A stretch of 23,895 nucleotides of DNA from JBBDYD01 sp040901865 (lineage in GTDB: Bacteria; Bacteroidota; Ignavibacteria; UBA10030): assembly GCA_040901865.1 (NCBI GenBank), contig JBBDYD010000123.1, forward strand, positions 1 to 23,895. The letters are read 5' to 3'. Below are positions 7,387 through 16,075 of this stretch, piece by piece (position 1 is the stretch's first letter; each line of letters opens with the position of its first letter). A program made the translations under genes and the position numbers. The notes below the pieces were generated by a model, which was given only the letters and a program-made list of their open reading frames with translations, did no database searches and had not been told where the DNA came from.

Positions 7387-7899
7387 GTGAATTTCGAAAT
7401 TGTGTTTTTCTCTATCCTGTCCGTTGTCATGGTCGGATCCGCGATCATGGTTATTACGCGGAAGAGCCCCGTGATGTCTGTGTTGTACCTGATCATGAAT
7501 TTCTTTGCGCTGGCGGGGATTTATCTGACTCTTCACGCACAATTCATAGCGGTGATCCAGATTATCGTTTACGCAGGCGCAATCATGGTGTTGTTCCTTT
7601 TTGTGATCATGCTTTTGAATCTCGGTGATGAACGCTCCCTGTTGGAAAAAATCTCCATCAGGAAAATGGCAGCGGTTGGATTGGGCTTTGGAGTCCTGTT
7701 GGAATTGACGTATATCCTCGGCTTTTCCGGCGCCGCGTTTCCCGAAAAGAACATGGAGAGAGCCATCGCGATTGGGACCGTTGAGGGAATTGGCAAAGAG
7801 TTGTTTTCAACGTTCTTGTTTCCTTTTGAAATCACCTCGGTGATCCTTATCGCCGCAATCGTTGGTGCGGTCATCCTTGCGAAACGGAAAATAGACTGA
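7387..7899 (+). CDS. nuoJ: NADH-quinone oxidoreductase subunit J
   Basis: Membrane-arm subunit of respiratory complex I, next to the quinone module. The 170-residue product has five hydrophobic segments. The conserved third helix, VYAGAIMVLFLFVIML (from V61), carries the Tyr62 of the pi-bulge that couples quinone chemistry to pumping. The start is GTG at 7387, with AGAAGGA upstream. This is the first nuo gene here: nuoA to nuoI are absent from the window, and natB sits directly upstream. nuoK follows after two bases. Confidence 0.93.
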   Translation: MNFEIVFFSILSVVMVGSAIMVITRKSPVMSVLYLIMNFFALAGIYLTLHAQFIAVIQIIVYAGAIMVLFLFVIMLLNLGDERSLLEKISIRKMAAVGLGFGVLLELTYILGFSGAAFPEKNMERAIAIGTVEGIGKELFSTFLFPFEITSVILIAAIVGAVILAKRKID

Positions 7900-7901
7900 C
7901 C

Positions 7902-8204
7902 ATGATTGAACTTCAATACTACCTCATTCTGTCGGCCGCGGTGTTTGTTCTGGGGATGATCGGCGTTGTTACCCGTCGCAACGCGATCATTGTCTTCATG
8001 TCCATTGAATTGATGCTCAACTCGGTCAACCTGACGCTCGTCGCTTTCTCGGCATTCCTGGGTGATTCCACGGGTCAGATGCTGGTGTTCCTGGTTATGA
8101 CTGTGGCTGCGGCAGAGGCGGCTGTGGGGCTGGCGATCATTATCGCTCTCTTTCGGAACAAACAGACTGTCAATATTGACGAAATCAACATTCTGAAGTG
8201 GTAA
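7902..8204 (+). CDS. nuoK: NADH-quinone oxidoreductase subunit K
   Basis: Small membrane-arm subunit, homologous to MrpC of multisubunit antiporters. The 100-residue length is typical. There are three membrane helices, with the two buried glutamates needed for proton transfer: E36 in FMSIELMLN and E72 in AAAEAAVGLA, at the same numbers as in E. coli NuoK. The ATG at 7902 follows the nuoJ stop by two bases. Confidence 0.96.
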   Translation: MIELQYYLILSAAVFVLGMIGVVTRRNAIIVFMSIELMLNSVNLTLVAFSAFLGDSTGQMLVFLVMTVAAAEAAVGLAIIIALFRNKQTVNIDEINILKW

Positions 8205-8228
8205 CCTGAAGAGCAACTCGTTGATCGT

Positions 8229-10199
8229 ATGAATATTCTTGTTCCCCTTATCGTCGTTTTCCCGCTCATCGGGGTGCTCGTCCTGGGCCTCGTTGGATCC
8301 CGCGTGAAGAGCGAGAAACTCGTTGGCGCATTTGGGAGCGGAATGGTGGGACTTTCCTTTGCCGTCTCCGTGTGGATTTTTGGCAGCATGCTGTCATGGG
8401 ATGAGGCGGACAGGGTTTTCACCGTCGAACTGTTTCAGTGGATTTCCACGTTTACATCCACATCTTCGTTTTCGGTATCGATTGCCTATCAAATCGACCA
8501 GCTCTCAATCCTCATGGCCCTCGTCGTGACCGGAGTCGGCTTTTTGATCCACGTTTATTCCATCGGCTACATGCATGGTGATCCGGGATTCTGGCGGTTT
8601 TTCACATACCTGAACTTGTTTATTGTGGCGATGTTGAATCTGGTTCTGGCAGATAATTTTCTCCTGATGTTCCTCGGATGGGAAGGGGTGGGGCTCTGTT
8701 CCTATCTGCTCATAGGGTTTTGGTATGACAGGAAGTTCGAAGTGGGAGGATATACGCCGGGCACTTCGTGGACAGGCGATGCGGCAAATAAAGCCTTTAT
8801 CGTAAACAGGATAGGAGATGTGGGTTTCCTGCTTGCCATGTTCCTGATGTTCAACCGGTTTGGAAGTCTGAACTTCGACACCATTTTCGGTGCCGCATCT
8901 GTGCTAAGCCCCGGCAATGAGACGATCGTGTGGATCACCATGCTGCTCTTTCTCGGCGCTACGGGAAAATCAGCACAGATCCCCCTCTATGTGTGGCTCC
9001 CGGACGCTATGGCCGGCCCCACACCAGTCAGCGCTTTGATTCATGCCGCCACCATGGTGACTGCCGGAGTGTACATGGTCGCACGTTGCTCCGTTCTATT
9101 CGCTCTTGCGCCCGTCACGTTGACGACTATTGCCGTTATTGGAGCCGCGACAGCGGTCTTCGCAGCGACCATGGGGCTTGTTCAGAACGATATTAAGAAA
9201 ATCCTCGCGTACTCGACGGTGAGCCAACTGGGTTACATGTTCCTGGGTATGGGTGTTGCGGCCTTCGGTGCGGGAGTGTTCCATCTCATGACCCACGCGT
9301 TCTTCAAGGCTTTGTTGTTCCTCGGGTCCGGAGCCGTGATCCACGCGATGCATGAGGAGCAGGATGTGAAAAAAATGGGCGGACTGAAATCATACCTCCC
9401 GATAACCTATCGAACGTTTTTCATAGGAGCGATTGCCATCGCCGGCATTCCGCCGTTGGCAGGGTTTTTCAGTAAGGATGAAATTCTCTGGAAAGCCTTC
9501 AGCAGTGAATACGGATCGCCGTTGCTTTGGATTTGCGGAGTACTCGGCGCGTTTCTGACAGCGTTTTACATATTCAGACTGGTTTCTCTGACCTTCGAGG
9601 GGAAGCCAAGGTTCGACATCCAGAAGATTCATCCGCACGAGGCGCCGAAAACCATGACGGTGCCGTTAATGATCCTTGCTGTCCTTTCAGCGATCGGCGG
9701 ATTCGTGGGGATTCCTGAGAGTTTGTTCGGCGGAAATGCTCTTGAGCATTGGCTTGAGCCCGTTTTCCATGCCGCGAATACAAAACTGGGGCTGGATCAC
9801 CACGGCCCTGAACTTGCGGAATACATTCTGATGGGGCTTTCAGTCGGGGTTGCTGCGGCGGGAATTGCGCTTGCCAGGTTCGTGTATCTTAAGAGGCGGG
9901 ATATTACGGAGACTGTGAAGGCTCGATTTTCCACCATCCATAAGCTCCTGTTCAACAAATACTATGTCGATGAGGTTTACGACGGAGTGGTCGTTCGGCC
10001 AACGGTTCGCCTCTCGGAACATCTCCTTTGGAAGGGAATTGACGTCACGGTCATCGATGGCCTCGTCAACGGGGCCGCAAAGGTCGTTGCCTGGGCCGCG
10101 CAAGGGATTCGAAAGTGGCAAACCGGCGTGGCGCAGGTGTATGCCACGGCGTTTCTGGCGGGCATCCTTTTGGTTCTCTCATGGTTGATTTTCAAATGA
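8229..10199 (+). CDS. nuoL: NADH-quinone oxidoreductase subunit L
   Basis: Distal antiporter-like subunit of complex I; 656 residues, related to MrpA. Key charged residues of the proton channel are visible: E152 in GWEGVGL, K247 in TGKSAQIPLYVWLPDAMAGPTPVSALIHA (with the conserved His further along), and K416 in GFFSKDEILW at the second half-channel. The C-terminal part (about 540-656) has the long amphipathic section and a final membrane helix expected for the lateral helix of NuoL. The ATG start is 24 bases after nuoK. Nothing appears missing, so it should be a functional pump subunit. Confidence 0.97.
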   Translation: MNILVPLIVVFPLIGVLVLGLVGSRVKSEKLVGAFGSGMVGLSFAVSVWIFGSMLSWDEADRVFTVELFQWISTFTSTSSFSVSIAYQIDQLSILMALVVTGVGFLIHVYSIGYMHGDPGFWRFFTYLNLFIVAMLNLVLADNFLLMFLGWEGVGLCSYLLIGFWYDRKFEVGGYTPGTSWTGDAANKAFIVNRIGDVGFLLAMFLMFNRFGSLNFDTIFGAASVLSPGNETIVWITMLLFLGATGKSAQIPLYVWLPDAMAGPTPVSALIHAATMVTAGVYMVARCSVLFALAPVTLTTIAVIGAATAVFAATMGLVQNDIKKILAYSTVSQLGYMFLGMGVAAFGAGVFHLMTHAFFKALLFLGSGAVIHAMHEEQDVKKMGGLKSYLPITYRTFFIGAIAIAGIPPLAGFFSKDEILWKAFSSEYGSPLLWICGVLGAFLTAFYIFRLVSLTFEGKPRFDIQKIHPHEAPKTMTVPLMILAVLSAIGGFVGIPESLFGGNALEHWLEPVFHAANTKLGLDHHGPELAEYILMGLSVGVAAAGIALARFVYLKRRDITETVKARFSTIHKLLFNKYYVDEVYDGVVVRPTVRLSEHLLWKGIDVTVIDGLVNGAAKVVAWAAQGIRKWQTGVAQVYATAFLAGILLVLSWLIFK

Positions 10200-10209
10200 G
10201 ATCTGCAGA

Positions 10210-11772
10210 ATGACGGAATACCTTCTCACCGGAATAACTTTTCTTCCAGTCGCAGGCATTGTCGCATTGCTGTGGATGCGAAATGACAATGCGGCGATGA
10301 TCAAGGGCGCAGGAATGGCAGCTTCTTGTGCGACCTTCCTCCTTTCCCTTTTCCTGCTTATCGGCTTTGATTCCTCCCTCGGCGGTTATCAGTTTGTTCA
10401 GTCGGTCGTTTGGATCGAAGGACTCAATATCGGATATGTCGTCGGGATTGATGGGATGTCGCTGCTTCTCGTACTCCTGACGACGTTTCTCACTCCCATT
10501 GCCCTGCTTGGTACATGGGGCTCGGTGAGCCATCGTCTCAAAGAATACACGATGATGGTGCTGCTGCTGGAAGTGGGGATGACGGGCGTGTTTGTCTCGC
10601 TGGACCTGTTCCTTTTTTATGTCTTTTGGGAGGCGATGCTCATCCCGATGTATTTCATCATCGGAATCTGGGGCGGACAGGATCGGGTCTACGCTGCTGT
10701 GAAATTCTTCCTCTTCACGTTGTTTGGCAGTCTGTTGATGCTGGTGGCAATCCTGGCGCTTGGCTTGTATGCCGCCGGAGTTCCGGAGGGAACTTTCACG
10801 ACGGATTTGCGGACTCTCGTTGATGCCTCGTCCGGCATGCCCGTCGCAATGCAGTTGTGGTTATTCCTCGCTTTTGCCTTGAGTTTTGCCATTAAGGTGC
10901 CGCTTTTTCCCCTGCACACATGGCTGCCAGATGCCCATGTGCAGGCGCCAACGGCTGGAAGCGTCATTCTCGCGGGTGTTTTGCTGAAAATGGGGACCTA
11001 CGGCTTCATACGATTTTGCCTCCCGTTGTTTCCCCAAGCGGCGCTTGATACCGCTCCGTATCTTTCTGCCCTCGCCGTTGCAGGCATCATTTATGGGGCG
11101 CTCGTTGCCATGGTGCAAACCGATATCAAGAAGCTTGTCGCATACTCTTCTGTATCGCATCTTGGATTTGTGGTTTTGGGAATCTTTTCCATGACGGAAG
11201 AGGGGATGCAGGGTGCGATCATCCAAATGATCAACCACGGGCTGTCGACAGGAGCGCTGTTTCTTCTCGTTGGCATGATCTACGACCGGGCCCATACCCG
11301 CCTGATCGCCGACTTCGGCGGCGTCGCAAAAGTGATGCCTGTCTTCGCTTCTTTCTTCATGATCATCACTCTCTCATCGATCGGCGTTCCTGGCCTGAAT
11401 GGTTTCGTTGGGGAGTTCCTGATCCTTCTTGGTTCCTTCAAGTCTGCAGCCCTTGGGTCGGTGGCGTTTGCCGTGATTGCCTCGACCGGTGTAATTTTTG
11501 CGGCAGTCTATATGCTCTGGATGTTTCAGCGCGTCATGTTCGGCTCTGTTCGCGAAGGGGGGCTCTACCATGGCCATCATCTCAAAGACCTTTCACTGAG
11601 GGAGATCGCCGCTCTCGTCCCAATCGTCATTCTGGTTGTCTGGATTGGACTCTATCCTTCAACATTTCTCACAATTTCTGGTGCCTTCGCGCGTGACTCG
11701 GTGAAGAAGATGGAAGAAGTGCGCACGGGAGCCACACGCACTGCTGAAATGAACCTCATGGAAAGGCCCTGA
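10210..11772 (+). CDS. nuoM: NADH-quinone oxidoreductase subunit M
   Basis: Antiporter-like, proton-pumping subunit of complex I; 520 residues, about 14 membrane helices. Channel residues are present: E141 in FWEAMLIPMYF, K229 in AIKVPLFPLHTWLPDAHVQAPTAGSVILAGVLLK, and E402 in GLNGFVGEFLIL, where NuoM characteristically has Glu in place of the Lys found in NuoL and NuoN. The ATG is 10 bases after the nuoL stop. The next gene is not nuoN, as would be usual, but an NhaD-type antiporter 6 bases downstream. Confidence 0.96.
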   Translation: MTEYLLTGITFLPVAGIVALLWMRNDNAAMIKGAGMAASCATFLLSLFLLIGFDSSLGGYQFVQSVVWIEGLNIGYVVGIDGMSLLLVLLTTFLTPIALLGTWGSVSHRLKEYTMMVLLLEVGMTGVFVSLDLFLFYVFWEAMLIPMYFIIGIWGGQDRVYAAVKFFLFTLFGSLLMLVAILALGLYAAGVPEGTFTTDLRTLVDASSGMPVAMQLWLFLAFALSFAIKVPLFPLHTWLPDAHVQAPTAGSVILAGVLLKMGTYGFIRFCLPLFPQAALDTAPYLSALAVAGIIYGALVAMVQTDIKKLVAYSSVSHLGFVVLGIFSMTEEGMQGAIIQMINHGLSTGALFLLVGMIYDRAHTRLIADFGGVAKVMPVFASFFMIITLSSIGVPGLNGFVGEFLILLGSFKSAALGSVAFAVIASTGVIFAAVYMLWMFQRVMFGSVREGGLYHGHHLKDLSLREIAALVPIVILVVWIGLYPSTFLTISGAFARDSVKKMEEVRTGATRTAEMNLMERP

Positions 11773-11778
11773 TCAGGT

Positions 11779-13209
11779 ATGCAAGAAGGATTCAAAAAGA
11801 GCGCCCTCGTGTTTACCATCCTTGCGGTCATTCTCTTTGTGGGATTGACGATGGCCGAACATGCAATGGAAGGGGCCGAATCCAAGCCCGTCCCAGCCTG
11901 GCTCGTAGTGCCCTTTGTCCTCCTGCTGGGATCCATTGCCGTCATGCCGTTCATTTCGCGTCATTGGTGGGAACACAACTACCCGAATGTCTCCTACGGC
12001 CTGGGTTTGTTGATTGTTCTGTACTACATATTCATTCTCGATAATACTCCTCGATTATTGCTGACCTTCCATGAGTATGTCAGCTTCATTTGTCTCATTG
12101 GCTCGCTGTTTATCGTCTCCGGCGGAATTCATCTGGACATTCGTGGAAAGTCCGCACCGTACGAAAACATCATCCTTCTTGCAGCCGGAGCCGTGATTTC
12201 CAATCTGCTGGGTACCACAGGTGCTTCGATGCTTCTCATCCGTCCGTACTTGCGGATCAACAAGTTTCGGATCAAGGCGTATCACGTTGTATTCTTCATT
12301 TTTATTGTGAGCAATGTGGGAGGCGCTCTGACCCCTATCGGTGATCCTCCTCTCTTTCTCGGATATCTCAAAGGGGTGCCGTTTTTCTGGGTTGTCACGC
12401 GCGTCTGGCACATTTGGGCCATCGTCGTCACGGCACTGCTGGTCGTGTTCTACTTCATCGACTCCCGCGAATTCCGCGCTGTTCAGTCCGAGATGCGCGA
12501 AGAAGCCAAATCCCCGGACAAGCCGGAATTCAGCGGACTGCACAATATTTTCTACCTGGCAGTGATCCTGGGCGCCGTCTTCATCTCGCATCCGGTGATG
12601 GTACGCGAGATCCTGATGGGAGCTGCTGCACTGGCTTCCTATTACACAACCAAACGCGAGGTTCACGAAAAGAACGAATTCAATTTTGTTCCCATCAAGG
12701 AGGTCTCCATTCTCTTTGCGGGGATTTTTGCGACAATGATACCGGCACTCGATTGGCTGGAACTTAATTCTCAGACATTGGGGATCGTCAGCCCGGCTCA
12801 ATACTACTGGGGAACCGGGATTCTTTCCAGTGTACTGGATAACGCTCCGACCTACTTGAATTTTCTGAGCGCGTCGTTCGGACTTCATGGTGCCAGCGTA
12901 GACAACCTAAGCCATATGTCTGCCATGCTCGGGGTCGAAACCCCGGCGTCGCTGGGACTGCCGGTTCCGCTCCATGATGGAGTCCAGGCAATTACGGCTG
13001 ACTCGTGGCGCTACATTCAGGCCATATCTGTCGCAGCGGTGTTCTTCGGCGCATGCACCTACATCGGCAATGGTCCGAATTTCATGGTAAAGTCCATCGC
13101 CGAACACGCGAAGGTCGAGGTTCCGAGTTTCTTCGGATATGTCGTTAAGTTCGCATTGCCAATTCTGATACCGATATACGCCGCTGTCTGGCTTTTATTC
13201 TTTCAGTGA
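11779..13209 (+). CDS. NhaD/ArsB-superfamily Na+/H+ antiporter
   Basis: Probable cytoplasmic-membrane cation/proton antiporter of the ion-transporter superfamily; 476 residues with about 12 hydrophobic segments. The repeated re-entrant signatures are visible: SNVGGALTPIGDPP (178-191) in the first half, after GTTGASMLLIRP, and SSVLDNAPTYLNF (around D354-T358) in the second, followed by GNGPNFMV. These Gly/Pro/Asn-rich loops are typical of NhaD and related transporters. Na+ or Li+ specificity is inferred from family. The ATG lies 6 bases after nuoM, so it is tightly embedded in the nuo operon between nuoM and nuoN. Other IT-superfamily substrates (arsenite, dicarboxylates) are less likely in this context. 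Confidence 0.8.
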   Translation: MQEGFKKSALVFTILAVILFVGLTMAEHAMEGAESKPVPAWLVVPFVLLLGSIAVMPFISRHWWEHNYPNVSYGLGLLIVLYYIFILDNTPRLLLTFHEYVSFICLIGSLFIVSGGIHLDIRGKSAPYENIILLAAGAVISNLLGTTGASMLLIRPYLRINKFRIKAYHVVFFIFIVSNVGGALTPIGDPPLFLGYLKGVPFFWVVTRVWHIWAIVVTALLVVFYFIDSREFRAVQSEMREEAKSPDKPEFSGLHNIFYLAVILGAVFISHPVMVREILMGAAALASYYTTKREVHEKNEFNFVPIKEVSILFAGIFATMIPALDWLELNSQTLGIVSPAQYYWGTGILSSVLDNAPTYLNFLSASFGLHGASVDNLSHMSAMLGVETPASLGLPVPLHDGVQAITADSWRYIQAISVAAVFFGACTYIGNGPNFMVKSIAEHAKVEVPSFFGYVVKFALPILIPIYAAVWLLFFQ

Positions 13210-13218
13210 GGAGATTTG

Positions 13219-14643
13219 ATGATAGGATTCTCAACATCGCAAAGAAAGAGATTTCTCTTATTCGCTGTGATCGTCATCGCAATCGTGGCATTGGGCGGAT
13301 TTAGCCCCTGGCAAACAGGGGAGGAACACGCTGCTCCCTCCGCGGGCCACCATGATCCGGTGGCTCCAGTTCTCCTCGCTCTTGCGGCCATTCTTGTCTC
13401 AGCAAAGATCGGCGGGGAGCTGTTTGAACGGATGAATCAACCCGCTGTCCTTGGTGAACTCATCGTCGGGGTGGTACTCGGCAACCTTGCGCTCATCAAT
13501 CCTTCATGGGATTTTTTCGGGCCACTACGTGCAGAGCACATTGATGTTCAATGGGCATCTGCCGTGGACATTTTGGCAAGGATTGGAGTCATTCTGCTGT
13601 TGTTTGAAGTGGGCTTGGAATCGAACGTGGCAGAAATGCGGCGTGTAGGCGTCTCATCATTTCTTGTGGCAACGGTGGGAGTTGTGGCTCCTTTTGCGCT
13701 CGGATATTTTGCCAGCGCAACATTTATCACGAAGGTCCCGGAATCGATCCTTGCCATGAATGCTGAATTTGATATCAGCAACATTCATATTTTCATTGGC
13801 GCCACTCTTTGTGCAACCAGTGTCGGGATCACGGCGAGGGTTTTGAAGGATCTGGGGAAACTTCATATCAAAGAATCGAGGATTGTCCTTGGCGCCGCGG
13901 TCATTGATGATGTCATGGGCCTCATCATCCTCGCAGTGGCGGCCGGGATCATCGTCGCGGGCGAGACCGGCGTGCCCATGGAGTTGGCTGCCGTTCTCGA
14001 GATCACCGGTATTGCCATCGGTTTCCTCGTCGGCGCCATTGTGGTCGGCATCACCGTCGTCCCAAAGATCTTGAAGAAGATCGCCATCTTGAGGACTCAT
14101 GGCGTCATGCTCATTTCGGCGCTCTTGTTCTGCTTCGTGTTCTCTTACCTGGCAAACCTTGCAGGGTTGGCTGCCATTGTCGGAGCGTTCGCGGCCGGTT
14201 TGATCCTGGAAGAAGTTCATTTCACGGAATTCAAGGAAAAGAAACACCTTCACGAACTCCTGGCTCCGGTCACAACGTTTCTTGTTCCCATTTTCTTTGT
14301 TGTCATGGGAATTCAGGTGCGGCTTGAAACCTTTATGGATGGCAATGTCCTTGGTCTGGCTCTTGCACTGACGGTTGCAGCATTCATCGGAAAACAGGTT
14401 TGCGGGCTCGCCGTTGTTGAAAAAGGACTTGATCGTCTCTCCATCGGTTTGGGGATGGTGCCCCGAGGTGAAGTAGGCTTGATCTTTGCGAGCATCGGTA
14501 AGGGACTTGGCGTCGTCGATGACTCAATATTCTCGGCGGTGGTGATCATGGTGATCGCGACCACTCTCGTAACACCCCCGTTGCTCAAATTTTCCCTTGC
14601 ACGGGGCGAGCGTAGGTCGCAGAACAGACCGTCAGAGGCGTAA
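13219..14643 (+). CDS. CPA2-family cation/proton antiporter
   Basis: Second antiporter within the nuo operon, unrelated in sequence to the first; 474 residues. The KefB/NapA-type core is clear: AVLGELIVGVVLGN, LLLFEVGLESN, ATSVGITARVL, then GAAVIDDVMGLI with the ion-binding pair D230/D231, and MVPRGEVGLIFA near the C terminus. The two adjacent Asp suggest an electrogenic exchanger (NapA-like), but cation choice is not certain. There is no C-terminal TrkA-N domain, so it is not a full Kef system. After the first membrane helix is a His-rich segment (EEHAAPSAGHHD). ATG 13219, directly after a TTG codon, has GAGGAGA upstream and is preferred. It overlaps the nuoN start by one base. Confidence 0.85.
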   Translation: MIGFSTSQRKRFLLFAVIVIAIVALGGFSPWQTGEEHAAPSAGHHDPVAPVLLALAAILVSAKIGGELFERMNQPAVLGELIVGVVLGNLALINPSWDFFGPLRAEHIDVQWASAVDILARIGVILLLFEVGLESNVAEMRRVGVSSFLVATVGVVAPFALGYFASATFITKVPESILAMNAEFDISNIHIFIGATLCATSVGITARVLKDLGKLHIKESRIVLGAAVIDDVMGLIILAVAAGIIVAGETGVPMELAAVLEITGIAIGFLVGAIVVGITVVPKILKKIAILRTHGVMLISALLFCFVFSYLANLAGLAAIVGAFAAGLILEEVHFTEFKEKKHLHELLAPVTTFLVPIFFVVMGIQVRLETFMDGNVLGLALALTVAAFIGKQVCGLAVVEKGLDRLSIGLGMVPRGEVGLIFASIGKGLGVVDDSIFSAVVIMVIATTLVTPPLLKFSLARGERRSQNRPSEA

Positions 14644-16064
14644 TGATGAATGCATGGAATTCAATGGACCTCTGGTATCACAGTCCGCTCATCGCGATCA
14701 TTCTGACCGGCCTTGCCGTACTTGTTGCCGAAGGTATCAGACGAAACTCCGCCACATTTGCATTTGCCATCTCGCTCGCAGGACTCGTTGTTGCGGGGAT
14801 CCTCGCTCTCGTGACGTATGGGCCCGATCAAGAGACCTTTGGTGGAATGATGGTCCATGGGATTTTTGGAAGCTATTTTACTCTGGTGTTCGTTGTGGCC
14901 GGAATTCTTTCCATCATATCGTCCCGGGAATATCTGACCCGAATGAGTATTCACCGGAGCGAATATTACGCCCTTGTGCTCTTTGCGATTGCCGGCATGA
15001 TTCTCATGGCCAGCGGGACCGATCTCGTCGTGCTCTTTCTTGGCATTGAACTCATGTCTGTGCCATTTTACGTACTCGCGGGGTTCATGCGAACAAAGAG
15101 TACGTCGAATGAAGCAGCCCTGAAGTACTTTCTCCTCGGGGCTTTTGCAACGGGGTTCCTTCTTTATGGTATTGCGCTGGTGTACGGAACTGCCGGGACA
15201 ACCAGAATCAGTGCGATGAACGGTTCCCTGTTAAGCGATCAGCTGTTCCTCATAGGGACAGGACTGATCATTGTAGCGCTCGCGTTCAAAGTGGCCGCTG
15301 TGCCGTTTCATATGTGGGCTCCGGATGTGTATGAAGGCGCTCCGACTTCCGTCACAGGGTTCATGGCAACCGCCGGAAAAACCGCAGCCTTTGCCGCCAT
15401 AGCGGTCTTCTTTCTGCGTGGTATTGAGTTTGCGGGCACGTCGGTCAGCACATTGTTTGCAATCCTCGCTGCCGCATCAATGATCGTCGGGAATGTTACG
15501 GCGATCGCGCAGAACAGCGTCAAGAGAATGCTGGCCTATTCGAGTATCGCACATGCGGGATATATGCTCAGCGGCGTTGCTGCGGGAAATGCCGAAGGGC
15601 AAATCGGCATCATGTTTTATTTGGGAGCTTACACGTTCATGAACATCGGTGCCTTCACCATTGTAGGATTACTGGAAGGTGAAGACAACAAAGGTCTTCT
15701 GTTCGATGACTATGCCGGGTTAAGCACGCGTCAACCCGTCTTGGCATTTCTCATGTCTATCTTCATGTTCTCTCTTGCCGGCATTCCGCCCCTCGCCGGT
15801 TTTTTCGGTAAATACTACGTGTTTCTTGCGGCGGTGAAAGCCGATTTGACCTGGCTTGCGATTCTCGGGGTCCTCACCAGCCTCATTTCCGTATATTATT
15901 ACTTGCGGCTTGTGGTGCAGATGTATTTCCGGGACAGTGATCAGCCGTCCACAGGCCGGAAGCCGCTGGGAGTTTTGGTGGCGATGGGAATTGCTGCCTT
16001 CATGGTGTTCCTGCTTGGAGTCCAACCTTCTTTGATTCTCAGATTCATCGCCGGGCTATTGTAA
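14643..16064 (+). CDS. nuoN: NADH-quinone oxidoreductase subunit N
   Basis: Third antiporter-like subunit of complex I; 473 residues, about 14 membrane helices. Channel residues are visible: E136 in LGIELMSVPFYVLAGF, K216 in FKVAAVPFHMWAPDVYEGAPTSVTGFMATAGK, and K390 in LAGFFGKYYVFLAA. The ATG at 14643 shares its first base with the stop of the CPA2 antiporter; ATG 14646 is equally possible. It is separated from nuoM by the two antiporter genes, an unusual order. The NAD(P)HX repair gene starts 11 bases after the stop. Confidence 0.96.
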   Translation: MMNAWNSMDLWYHSPLIAIILTGLAVLVAEGIRRNSATFAFAISLAGLVVAGILALVTYGPDQETFGGMMVHGIFGSYFTLVFVVAGILSIISSREYLTRMSIHRSEYYALVLFAIAGMILMASGTDLVVLFLGIELMSVPFYVLAGFMRTKSTSNEAALKYFLLGAFATGFLLYGIALVYGTAGTTRISAMNGSLLSDQLFLIGTGLIIVALAFKVAAVPFHMWAPDVYEGAPTSVTGFMATAGKTAAFAAIAVFFLRGIEFAGTSVSTLFAILAAASMIVGNVTAIAQNSVKRMLAYSSIAHAGYMLSGVAAGNAEGQIGIMFYLGAYTFMNIGAFTIVGLLEGEDNKGLLFDDYAGLSTRQPVLAFLMSIFMFSLAGIPPLAGFFGKYYVFLAAVKADLTWLAILGVLTSLISVYYYLRLVVQMYFRDSDQPSTGRKPLGVLVAMGIAAFMVFLLGVQPSLILRFIAGLL

Positions 16065-16075
16065 AGGGGTGACGG

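Noticed and set aside
12055..12888. A 277-codon open frame on the - strand opposite the NhaD-type antiporter (and a similar 215-codon one at 7569-8216).
   Set aside because: The products are rich in His, Arg, Asp and Gln with no hydrophobic core or family motif, as expected for the reverse strand of membrane-protein genes.
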